The notes under the pieces were generated by a model. That model had not been told where the DNA came from. It did no database searches and worked only from the letters and a program-made list of their open reading frames with translations. Source: UBA1381 sp964399965 (GTDB lineage: Bacteria; Bacillota; Clostridia; UBA1381). From it: 34,062 bases of DNA. Positions 17,246-24,109 of this stretch are shown in pieces (position 1 is the stretch's first letter; the number at the start of each line of letters is the position of its first letter). The DNA is taken from positions 1-34,062 of the forward strand of contig CAYNRX010000025.1 of the NCBI GenBank assembly GCA_964399965.1. The letters are read 5' to 3'. Made by a program: the position numbers and the translations under genes.

Positions 17246-17274
17246 ATTATATCATATTCCGGCGCATTTTTCAA
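17246..17274 (-). promoter_or_regulatory. Strong sigma-A promoter of the NTF2-like operon
   Basis: On the minus strand TTGAAA (17274-17269), a 17-bp spacer and TATAAT (17251-17246), with TGA directly before the -10 box (extended -10), give a near-consensus promoter. Transcription should start near 17239 and run through the operator repeats into the NTF2-like gene. Confidence 0.85.
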
Positions 17275-17320
17275 GAGCTTGATGCGTTGCCGCTCAAGGG
17301 TTTGGGCGAATATCAGGGAT

Positions 17321-18325
17321 TTACGGATTACAATTCTTACAGGGGGAATAGCCTTGGCTTATAATCTCTTCTCTGTCTCCTGTATATTCCTTTTTATTCT
17401 TATCTTTCATACTGTCAACAGAGTGGCAGGTTGGGATATGAAATTTCTTTGTGTTGGTGTTTAATATGTACGTCCGCACCTGAGCCTGAGAAGTTCCAGT
17501 ATCCTGCAAAGAGTCCTCGGTTTCCTGTTGTGCCGTACCAGAGGACTGAGCTAACCAGCTTTCACCGGTTGCATAATCTATCAGGACACCGGGCTGAGCA
17601 TTATATACAAATACGTTATAACAAATACCGTCCCCGCGATCCTCGACGGATTCCGCCTCCATCAAAACGCCGGTTGCAACTAAATTTTCACCGCTGAAAA
17701 CAGGCGTCACTCTGTATAATACTTTGTTTCCCGTTTCAGTTATGTAATCAGCAACCATATTTTCAAATGGCAGCATCCCGTCTACATTCATATAACGTGT
17801 TCCGGTAATTAAATTACGTGTATTGGCGTTTTCCGCTGTAAGTTGATATCCGATCAAATGGCACCGGTTGTAGAGATATTTTCCGTCAACACAATCATAT
17901 TTTACAGTATGCCATCCGGATGGCTTTACCTGACCGATGCTACCGCGTTCCTCTGTCGGCATAAGTTCTGTGCCGATACAGGCAAATGCGGTTCCGCACC
18001 GACCTAAAGCATCCAATTCACTGTAATGTTCAAACGGCTGCAGACTGTAATCATCGTCTGTGAAGTACGGGATGTTATTATTAATTTCCACATATGCTTG
18101 ACCGCTGAATTCCGGTATAGAATCAAGTGAAAAAGGTACCTGCGCATCTGTTGCCGATGGCGTTTCGGCTACTTCAGGTGTCTGAGTCTGTATCGGTATT
18201 TCGGAATAAGACGCAGCTATTGATGGATCAATATCTGTATCAACATTTGATGCAGTTGAGCAAGCGCTTAATATCAGGCAGGCAGATATTAGTAGCGAAG
18301 CTATGCTTAATAAATGTTTTCTCAT
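17321..18325 (-). CDS. Secreted lipoprotein DNA/RNA non-specific endonuclease
   Basis: The 334-residue protein has a lipoprotein signal (LILSACS, candidate lipid cysteine 22, with a second LISAC at 16). A Ser/Thr-rich linker is followed by a beta-beta-alpha-metal nuclease domain with catalytic histidine in YNRCHLIGYQL and metal-site region NTRNLITGTRYMN, as in EndA/NucA relatives. The last 45 residues carry a His/Cys module (KFHIPTCHSV and SPCKNCNP) that resembles Ada-type metal-binding tails. It probably degrades extracellular nucleic acid. It overlaps the upstream small gene by four bases (ATGA). Confidence 0.9.
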   Translation of the reverse strand: MRKHLLSIASLLISACLILSACSTASNVDTDIDPSIAASYSEIPIQTQTPEVAETPSATDAQVPFSLDSIPEFSGQAYVEINNNIPYFTDDDYSLQPFEHYSELDALGRCGTAFACIGTELMPTEERGSIGQVKPSGWHTVKYDCVDGKYLYNRCHLIGYQLTAENANTRNLITGTRYMNVDGMLPFENMVADYITETGNKVLYRVTPVFSGENLVATGVLMEAESVEDRGDGICYNVFVYNAQPGVLIDYATGESWLAQSSGTAQQETEDSLQDTGTSQAQVRTYILNTNTKKFHIPTCHSVDSMKDKNKKEYTGDREEIISQGYSPCKNCNP

Positions 18326-18732
18326 TGTTTTTTATATACCTTTCTTGTAATTTTTTCATGCGAGGATCCGCGGAATTCACTTTCTTCTTCAAGTTTCCAT
18401 TCCCCGGGTTCAAAGACTATATCTAACGAAAAGTCAGAGGGGTACTTGCGATTCCAGTTATAGATAATAACCTCCGAAATTTTGTCTTGATACGGCGCAA
18501 GTGCGAGGTTCTCGACAAAGCAATAATCAGTGTCCTGCGCTTCATCCATAGGCACATCGGATATAACAATATTTTCACAGTCTGGAAACAGCGGTTTTGA
18601 ATATGAATGGATATAAAGCTTTTGAGAGTCAATCTGCTTCATAATATCATCAATTACAACACGATCCCGGCTCTGACGTCGATTATTAAACATCAATCCG
18701 CCATTTTTATCGGTACATATAAGAATTTTCAT
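18322..18732 (-). CDS. Conserved small protein of unknown function
   Basis: This 136-residue protein starts MKILICTDKNGGLMFNNRRQSRDR and ends GSSHEKITRKVYKKQ. It resembles a family I recall from gut Clostridia as hypothetical or loosely named ribonuclease Z; none of the metallo-beta-lactamase metal motifs are visible, so that name is not supported. No signal peptide or membrane segment is seen. It is coupled to the secreted nuclease by an ATGA overlap, transcribed from the promoter at 18860-18888, and has a structured leader whose loop can pair with its ribosome binding site GGGGAAG. Confidence 0.7.
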   Translation of the reverse strand: MKILICTDKNGGLMFNNRRQSRDRVVIDDIMKQIDSQKLYIHSYSKPLFPDCENIVISDVPMDEAQDTDYCFVENLALAPYQDKISEVIIYNWNRKYPSDFSLDIVFEPGEWKLEEESEFRGSSHEKITRKVYKKQ

Positions 18733-18766
18733 TCGTTCTTCCCCATTTCCGTTTATAAAATTTTAT

Positions 18767-18824
18767 TATGTCGCAAGTTTGTACATTGTAGGGGAACAAT
18801 AAGTATAAAAATTTTAGCGACATA
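18767..18824 (-). ncRNA. Structured 5' leader hairpin of the small-protein/nuclease operon
   Basis: In the minus-strand leader, an 8-bp stem (TATGTCGC with GCGACATA, about 18767-18774 and 18817-18824) encloses an inner hairpin: TAC plus ATTGT pairs with ACAAT plus GTA around a TCCCCT loop. The TTCCCC at the loop is exactly complementary to GGGGAA of the ribosome binding site near 18744. Pairing of loop and ribosome binding site would hide the start. This is visible complementarity only; no known family is recognised. Confidence 0.45.
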
Positions 18825-18832
18825 CATAGTTT

Positions 18833-18888
18833 AAGGATTTAATCCTTACTCTTGTATGAATTATATCAAAAAACTTTGTATAATTCAA
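18833..18888 (-). promoter_or_regulatory. Minus-strand promoter with operator dyad, divergent from XRE gene
   Basis: TTGAAT (18888-18883), a 17-bp spacer and TATAAT (18865-18860) with a preceding TGA make a good promoter for the small-protein/nuclease operon. A dyad AAGGAT-TTA-ATCCTT (18833-18847) sits over the first transcribed bases, a repressor position. The divergent XRE protein is the obvious candidate ligand. Confidence 0.7.
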
Positions 18889-18930
18889 TAGAGTAGTCAT
18901 AAAATTATTACTTTAGAGACTAAATCCTTA
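18876..18930 (+). promoter_or_regulatory. Weak plus-strand promoter and operator half-site before the XRE gene
   Basis: TTGTAT (18876-18881), 18 bases and TAAAAT (18900-18905) can serve as a promoter towards the XRE gene. A half-site TAAATCCTTA (18921-18930), matching the half of the divergent dyad, follows just after the expected start, suggesting autoregulation. Confidence 0.45.
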
Positions 18931-18949
18931 AAATCGGAGGTGATTTTGT

Positions 18950-19222
18950 GTGGGAAGAATCTTATTCTTAATATCAGGAAATATTTGCGGGGAGCGTATC
19001 CGTCTTGGGCGGGCATTGCAAAAACCCCCAATTACGCAGGAGGAATTGGCGCAGCGTATTCAATTCATGGGCTATGAAAATATGACGAAACGAATTATTT
19101 CACAAATTGAGCGAAATCAGCGTCATGTATGCGATGCGGAACTATTGCTCTTCTCCAAAGCTTTGAATGTCAGTATGGAATGGCTGTGCGGTGAAGGCGC
19201 GGACTTACAAACAGATAAGTAA
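18950..19222 (+). CDS. Small XRE-family (Cro/CI-like HTH) regulator
   Basis: The protein of 90 residues is essentially a single helix-turn-helix domain: an N-terminal helix (GERIRLGRAL), QEELAQRIQF, the recognition segment TKRIISQIERNQR, and closing helices ending MEWLCGEG. It has no signal or ligand domain. The start is GTG 18950, with GGAGG nine bases upstream; no ATG in frame is suitable. It is divergent from the small-protein/nuclease operon, and both promoters carry AATCCTT sites, so it probably represses itself and that operon. A terminator follows three bases after its stop. Confidence 0.82.
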   Translation: MGRILFLISGNICGERIRLGRALQKPPITQEELAQRIQFMGYENMTKRIISQIERNQRHVCDAELLLFSKALNVSMEWLCGEGADLQTDK

Positions 19223-19224
19223 TG

Positions 19225-19260
19225 CAAAAGAGCGGCTGTAAACCGCTCTTTTGTCTTTTT
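19225..19260 (+). terminator. Intrinsic terminator after the XRE gene
   Basis: An 11-bp stem (CAAAAGAGCGG at 19225-19235 and CCGCTCTTTTG at 19243-19253) with a CTGTAAA loop is followed by TCTTTTTG. It ends the XRE transcript. On the minus strand the stem is preceded by the end of the ABC permease gene at 19277 and followed by a poor T tract, but the A-rich arm may allow some bidirectional function. Confidence 0.88.
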
Positions 19261-19276
19261 GATCAGAAAATATTCT

Positions 19277-19993
19277 TTAATTTTTTCGTAATTTAGTTCC
19301 CGTATGGCAACCCAGCAACAGTATGCCGCATATCAGTATAGCACATTGAGCCAAAACAACTGATACAGGCAAAGAGAAAGCAGGATCCAATGTTCCAAGC
19401 GTCAGAGGATAGTTGGCGAAAAAGCTTCCATTCCATAGCCCCAGCGCCTCCGGCAAAGGAAGTGTCATACACACAAACGGTACTATCATCCAAACATATA
19501 CCAGCCACGGTCTGATTCTTCCCAGCAGCCAGCCGCTGCCTAAAGCAAATGCCAGTGCAGGGATCAGTGTGACCAAAGCAGGCACAAGCAGTTCTCCCCA
19601 AGCATACCATCCAAAATATCTGCCGTAAAATACGGCGGCTTCTACGAGGCAAGCGAGCGTCAGCAGTACGGTTCCCGAAAGAGCTGCGCCGCAGCGTACC
19701 AGCGCGTACCGGCGGGGGCTTGTTTGCGTTGCATCGGTAAGAACAGCCGTACGGTGCGCCTTTGCAGAAGCGAAGAAGGTCAGGAAAAACAATGCCCCGA
19801 TCCATAAAAGCGGCTGCATCCGGCTCAGGTAGTCTCCGAAGCTCCATGCCGAGAAAGGCGCGGTATGGGATACGCCTAAAATGGTCGCGTTACTCAGCAC
19901 CTGCCAGCCATAAAACAGCAGTACGAATAAAATCCCGAAGAAAAACTTGTTAAAAATCAGTCTTTTGCACTCATATAGAAATATCTTAATCAA
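19277..19993 (-). CDS. ABC transporter permease subunit (ABC-2-like)
   Basis: The 238-residue protein has about six transmembrane segments (for example FFGILFVLLFYGWQVL near residues 18-33 and LLWIGALFFLTFFA near 62-75) and no catalytic motif. It overlaps the upstream permease-peptidase gene by eight bases, so it is the second membrane subunit of the same system. A short hydrophilic tail LRKN ends the chain. Confidence 0.87.
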   Translation of the reverse strand: MIKIFLYECKRLIFNKFFFGILFVLLFYGWQVLSNATILGVSHTAPFSAWSFGDYLSRMQPLLWIGALFFLTFFASAKAHRTAVLTDATQTSPRRYALVRCGAALSGTVLLTLACLVEAAVFYGRYFGWYAWGELLVPALVTLIPALAFALGSGWLLGRIRPWLVYVWMIVPFVCMTLPLPEALGLWNGSFFANYPLTLGTLDPAFSLPVSVVLAQCAILICGILLLGCHTGTKLRKN

Positions 19994-22175
19994 GGTTTAA
20001 GTCCTCCTCTCCCAGCCCGCAGGCGTCCAAAAAGTTTTGATAGGTCAGATATGGGTTATAGGGGTCAAGTTCCCGGTTGAACAGCGCATGGAGTATCTTG
20101 TCCATCGCTTCTTCACCGCCCACAAGCTGTTCCGCTTTTAAAATTTTCAGCGGCATTTCGCAGTATTGGCGTACATGGGTAAGGCTGCCCAAAACCTCCA
20201 GCCGTTTCTCTTCCGGCAATCTTTCCAGATATTCGGGGTTACGGACATAGAAATTCAAATAATAGTCGTCCACTTCCTTCTGCCACTGATCTATATAATA
20301 TTGCCTGGCGTAGTCTTCGCCATACAGCTCCTTGACAATTCTGTAAGTTGTGTAGACGGTCAGCCCCTCCGCCGACCAGGGATCCGTTTCATTCGAACTA
20401 TCAAACATATTGGCAAGCCCCCACCACTGGTGAACAAGCTCGTGGATCATGACTTCGCCCGAACCAGCCCCTTTTCCGGGGTCTCCCAAATTCGCTGTGG
20501 TGAAATCCGCCTCGTCCAGCAAACTTGCACCGTCCGCGGCATATCCGCCTCCGGCTACCCTGCTCTGGATGAGTTTAAGCGTATCACCCATACCAAACGA
20601 AAGCGGACCATAGTGTTCGGTACAGTAATCCACAACTGCACGGACAGCATCTACTGCCCCGGCGGATTCCATCACCGACCGGTGCTTGCGTCCGTAGTAG
20701 AATTCGATAGTGATACCGCCTGCTTCAATCTCCTCGCATATGTAATCTCCGGCGTATAAAATCCCGCCCGTGCCGTTGTCCTCATAGCGCCAGGTAGCGG
20801 TGCCGTCCTCATGTTCCGATATAATCTCCGCCTCGCTTGCACAGAAGGGTATCACGGTCATTCCTTTGGGCAGAGTGATCTCTATCGTGGCAGGGTACAT
20901 TCCTTCGTCGGGCATTACATTCATAAGCCGCGGCGCAAGCGCTGCATTTTCAAGGCAGATATATTCATCACTGATCTCTGCGCTGCCCTGCATAATAGAC
21001 ATGTTACGGCTCTCCTGCGGAAAACCGCTGTATTCTACTACAAGCTCCACGTCCTCCGCCGCAGGGATTTCGGCCTCCAGCATGGCTTCGTTAAACTCCT
21101 GATACTCCCCGACGGAAAAGGGTACGTCCTCTCCGTTCGCTTTTACCGAAGAGACGGTATAACCCGGGGTGACCCCAAAGGCTGCCGTTTGCGCCTGCCC
21201 GGAGGAGTTTAGAAACCTGTACGTTGCCATGCCTGTTACAGTGCCTGCGACAGTATCCGGATAGACTTCCGCAGTGCGTTCGGTGCAGACAACGCCTTCG
21301 AGATATGGAATCTCCAAAAAGCTCATGGCAGTTTCATCCGGATTGCTGTGATCCACGATTGGCTGAGCTGCGTAAGCAACACCTGAGCAGACAATCAAGA
21401 GTACAGCGATAACAGGCCGGTATACCCGACGGCTGCTGCGTAGCAAGGAGCCAAGTATACCTTTCCCATGCTGACGGATACAGCACCAGGACAATATCCA
21501 TACACCACTAAGCGCCGCAAGCCACGTCAGGCGCATATATGCAACAGAGCGGAAAATGCGAAAGTTTGTAAAATCGTCCGACAGCGCCCATACGCAGGGG
21601 TTCAGCCAGCACATCTGCCAGTTGTCCGACCATATCGTCAGACTCAATCCGGCAAAGGCCACAAACAAAACGATAGATAAATCAGCTCTCTGCGTAAACT
21701 GGTAGCAAGCGGCAGAGACCAGAATCGAACAAGGCAGGGCAAGCCCCATAAAAAGCAGATAGGCAAGACAGTAATTTGTCATGTCCAATACAGAGCCGGC
21801 CTGCGCAAATGTGACCGGAAGCCATATTAGCATGGTAAGAAACAGTCCAAGCAATGACGTAACGATCGGCGCCAGCATTCGTATCAGGGCGCTGCGCATT
21901 GGCGAAACTATGGCATTCATCAGGATATCCACGCGGCTGCGGCCGGAGCGATCCATCTCATAGATTGTAAGTAGCCCGAAAAGAATACCGCTCACCACAC
22001 CGCCGGCTATAGCCGGGTTGGCAAGGTACATCGACAGCATGGTTTCGGCAGTGGCGCTCTTATAGAGCGTCAGTCCAGCCACAGGCGAGATGACAGTCAG
22101 AAGAAGAATCAGCCACGTCAGACGGCTTTGCAGCAGCCGGCTCACTTCAAGCGAAAAATTTCTGAGCGTTTTCAT
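19986..22175 (-). CDS. ABC permease fused to an M1-type (gluzincin) metallopeptidase domain
   Basis: The 729-residue protein begins with an ABC-2-like membrane domain (about residues 1-285, six or seven helices, the last VIAVLLIVCSGVAYA). An outer strand-rich region resembles the M1 N-terminal domain (about 290-490), followed by a catalytic part with zinc motif HELVHQWWG and distal glutamate in WSAEGLTVY. Twenty residues separate the second histidine from that glutamate, instead of the usual 18. The GxMEN exopeptidase motif is not seen; the matching area reads QSRVAGGGYAADG. The fusion type is known in Firmicutes. It is coupled to the ATPase by an ATGA overlap and probably handles or destroys extracellular peptides. 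Confidence 0.9.
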   Translation of the reverse strand: MKTLRNFSLEVSRLLQSRLTWLILLLTVISPVAGLTLYKSATAETMLSMYLANPAIAGGVVSGILFGLLTIYEMDRSGRSRVDILMNAIVSPMRSALIRMLAPIVTSLLGLFLTMLIWLPVTFAQAGSVLDMTNYCLAYLLFMGLALPCSILVSAACYQFTQRADLSIVLFVAFAGLSLTIWSDNWQMCWLNPCVWALSDDFTNFRIFRSVAYMRLTWLAALSGVWILSWCCIRQHGKGILGSLLRSSRRVYRPVIAVLLIVCSGVAYAAQPIVDHSNPDETAMSFLEIPYLEGVVCTERTAEVYPDTVAGTVTGMATYRFLNSSGQAQTAAFGVTPGYTVSSVKANGEDVPFSVGEYQEFNEAMLEAEIPAAEDVELVVEYSGFPQESRNMSIMQGSAEISDEYICLENAALAPRLMNVMPDEGMYPATIEITLPKGMTVIPFCASEAEIISEHEDGTATWRYEDNGTGGILYAGDYICEEIEAGGITIEFYYGRKHRSVMESAGAVDAVRAVVDYCTEHYGPLSFGMGDTLKLIQSRVAGGGYAADGASLLDEADFTTANLGDPGKGAGSGEVMIHELVHQWWGLANMFDSSNETDPWSAEGLTVYTTYRIVKELYGEDYARQYYIDQWQKEVDDYYLNFYVRNPEYLERLPEEKRLEVLGSLTHVRQYCEMPLKILKAEQLVGGEEAMDKILHALFNRELDPYNPYLTYQNFLDACGLGEEDLNLD

Positions 22176-23032
22176 TGGCGCACCTCCTTGGAGATAAGAT
22201 AGAGATACGCGTCCTCAAGCGTTGGTTCCTCCGGCGTAACATAGCCGGGCAGCGTATCTGCAACCACACGACAGCGGACGCCGCTGCCCGTATTGACCCG
22301 CGCCGTGATATGCAGCCCACGTTCCTGAGCAGTATTTTGCTCTAAGAATACGCCGACATGTCCCGCGGCAGAGCGGATCAGCTGCTCTGGCGTGCCGGTA
22401 AACAATATCCTGCCGTGGTTGATTACGATGAGGCGGTCGCACACCGACTGCACGTCCTCTATGATATGGGTAGACAACAGCACTAAGCGGTTTTGTGCGG
22501 TTTGAGAAAACAAATTTCGGAAATGGATCCGTTCCTCGGGATCCAGACCCACTGTGGGCTCGTCGAAAATCAGGAAAGGGGGGTCACCAAGCAGAGCCTG
22601 CGCGATGCCGACACGTTGGCGCTGCCCTCCGGATAATGCGCGGATTCTGGCTCTTTTCTTTTCTTCCAGATTCACCGCTTTGATGACATCACGAACGGCA
22701 GCTTTTGGATTGCGAAGCCCCTTTAGGGCAGCCATGTAGTCCAAAAACTGCGTCACACTAAGCTCGTCGAAGAGCCCAAAATCCTGCGGCAGGTAACCGA
22801 GCTGGGATTTTATTGCACGCTCCGACTTAGTCAAAGAGCGGCCGTCCACTTGAATCGTACCGGAGGTAGGCAGCAGCGCTGTCACCAGCAGCTTCATCAA
22901 GGTGGATTTCCCGGCGCCGTTCGGCCCCAGCAGCCCGATCAGGCTTGGCGTGCGCAGGTCAAGCGTGAGGTCTTTTAAAGCCTGTTTCCCGTTTGGATAT
23001 GTCATGCTGACATTTTGAATGTTGATTTCCAT
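22172..23032 (-). CDS. ABC transporter ATP-binding protein of the permease-peptidase system
   Basis: The 286-residue ATPase has Walker A GPNGAGKST, Q-loop YLPQDFGLF, signature LSGGQRQR, Walker B FLIFDEPTVGLD and H-loop STHI, with a C-terminal extension of about 80 residues. The frame is open 51 codons upstream, across a terminator hairpin, so ATG 23032 with AAAGGAAC before it is the likely start. A TATACT box (23069-23074, minus strand) with a poor -35 may be its own, possibly activator-dependent, promoter. The two following genes complete the transporter, all with overlapping ends. Confidence 0.93.
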   Translation of the reverse strand: MEINIQNVSMTYPNGKQALKDLTLDLRTPSLIGLLGPNGAGKSTLMKLLVTALLPTSGTIQVDGRSLTKSERAIKSQLGYLPQDFGLFDELSVTQFLDYMAALKGLRNPKAAVRDVIKAVNLEEKKRARIRALSGGQRQRVGIAQALLGDPPFLIFDEPTVGLDPEERIHFRNLFSQTAQNRLVLLSTHIIEDVQSVCDRLIVINHGRILFTGTPEQLIRSAAGHVGVFLEQNTAQERGLHITARVNTGSGVRCRVVADTLPGYVTPEEPTLEDAYLYLISKEVRQ

Positions 23033-23133
23033 TGTATCTGGTTCCTTTCTGTTTGAGATGATACAGAAAGTATACCAACCCAATATGGAGTGAACTTGGA
23101 GATTATATGTGTTTTGTGTGGAGAATTTCAGAC

Positions 23134-23168
23134 AAAAAATCAGACAGGAAACCCAGCGATCTCCTGTC
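23134..23168 (-). terminator. Intrinsic terminator after the MerR gene
   Basis: On the minus strand GACAGGA (23168-23162) and TCCTGTC (23149-23143) form a 7-bp stem with a 12-base loop, followed by TGATTTTTTG. It lies 23 bases after the MerR stop and separates that transcript from the ABC genes, which therefore need their own promoter or readthrough. Confidence 0.7.
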
Positions 23169-23191
23169 CAATATACTTTCTTCATTACAAT

Positions 23192-23995
23192 TTATTTTTT
23201 ATTGCTTTCAAACGGATTTGTGCCCAGCTTTGAAAAATAAATTTCTAAAGCAGATTCAATATATGGGTTCACTGCCTTCTGCTTTTCCTCCCGTTCATTT
23301 TCTGCATTATTAAAATTACCGATTTCCATCAGCTTTGGAAGCATGCTCATATCTCCGTCTGTAAACTCCATAATAAGCTCCCAATAGGATTTTATAAGTT
23401 GCTGGCATTGTTCGCTTTCAGACGGTATATGATCCTTTTGCAGCTGATATAGCGCATCACTCAAATCATTAAATCGTTCCAAAAAGCTAATCCCACTTTC
23501 CTTGTCAAAATGGCTGCGAATATGATCAAGCGTTTCATCGTCAAACCGTTTTATGAGATAGTAGAACTCATTTTTCATTTGCAGATTGACTATGATATCG
23601 GCATATTTTTTAAAATTCACCGTCTGCATTTTGAGTACCTCCGTCCGCAGTTGTTCAATTGCCTCAAGCGAGCCGGAGAGCTGTTCTATTTTTCTGCGTA
23701 TGTCCTCCGCCTGTTCGGCAAGAATTTTTGCAACATCATCAGGCTTTTCCAAAGGTATTAAACGATTTTTGATATCCTCCAGTGAAAAACCTAAAGATTT
23801 CAGGGATAGGATCTGATGAAGCGTGACCAAATCTTTATCAGTGTAAAGCCTTCGTCCTCCTTCGCTTTCTGCCGATGGGGGCAACACCCCTTCCTTGTCA
23901 TAATATTGAAGGGTGCGAACGGTGATCCCCATTTTCTTGGCAACTTCTCCGATCGTCATGTACCCTTTTGGTATTGCTCTGTATTTTTCCATCAT
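23192..23995 (-). CDS. MerR-family regulator with TipAS-like C-terminal domain
   Basis: The 267-residue protein has a MerR DNA-binding domain (MTIGEVAKKMGITVRTLQYYDKEGVL, about residues 13-38, then the wing GGRRLYTDKDL) and a long coiled-coil helix (about 85-125). A helical C-terminal domain of about 130 residues fits the TipAS antibiotic-recognition type by size and pattern, but I am not certain. AGGAGGTG precedes the two possible starts (ATGATG). Its own promoter carries a perfect dyad in a 19-bp spacer, so it should activate itself when bound to ligand. The peptidase-linked ABC system downstream is its likely other target. Confidence 0.9.
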   Translation of the reverse strand: MMEKYRAIPKGYMTIGEVAKKMGITVRTLQYYDKEGVLPPSAESEGGRRLYTDKDLVTLHQILSLKSLGFSLEDIKNRLIPLEKPDDVAKILAEQAEDIRRKIEQLSGSLEAIEQLRTEVLKMQTVNFKKYADIIVNLQMKNEFYYLIKRFDDETLDHIRSHFDKESGISFLERFNDLSDALYQLQKDHIPSESEQCQQLIKSYWELIMEFTDGDMSMLPKLMEIGNFNNAENEREEKQKAVNPYIESALEIYFSKLGTNPFESNKK

Positions 23996-24015
23996 TATTT
24001 CACCTCCTGAAACCT

Positions 24016-24046
24016 ATTATAAACCATGACGCTGCGTCATAAGCAA
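24016..24046 (-). promoter_or_regulatory. MerR-type promoter with dyad in a 19-bp spacer
   Basis: On the minus strand TTGCTT (24046-24041) and TATAAT (24021-24016) are separated by 19 bases, and the spacer holds a perfect 15-bp palindrome ATGACGC-A-GCGTCAT (24026-24040). Overlong spacers with a central dyad are the hallmark of promoters twisted into activity by MerR proteins, and the MerR gene starts 21 bases downstream. Confidence 0.9.
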
Positions 24047-24109
24047 GACTTTTTTTATTATTTTTATTCTGTTGAGGTGAGTTTTTTCAAGACACAATGG
24101 CATGATGTA

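Noticed and set aside
17276..17345. Possible recombination or attachment site near the nuclease 3' end
   Set aside because: No integrase, no matching direct repeat and no tRNA gene was seen in the window.
18322..18732. Ribonuclease Z annotation for the small unknown protein
   Set aside because: The protein is far too short and lacks the HxHxDH metal motif, so the name cannot be supported.
20166..20759. 197-codon plus-strand open frame
   Set aside because: It is opposite the M1 peptidase coding region and has no family-like sequence.
22172..23185. Longer form of the ABC ATPase starting at 23185
   Set aside because: The first 51 codons span the terminator hairpin of the MerR gene and its presumed promoter; ATG 23032 fits the family.
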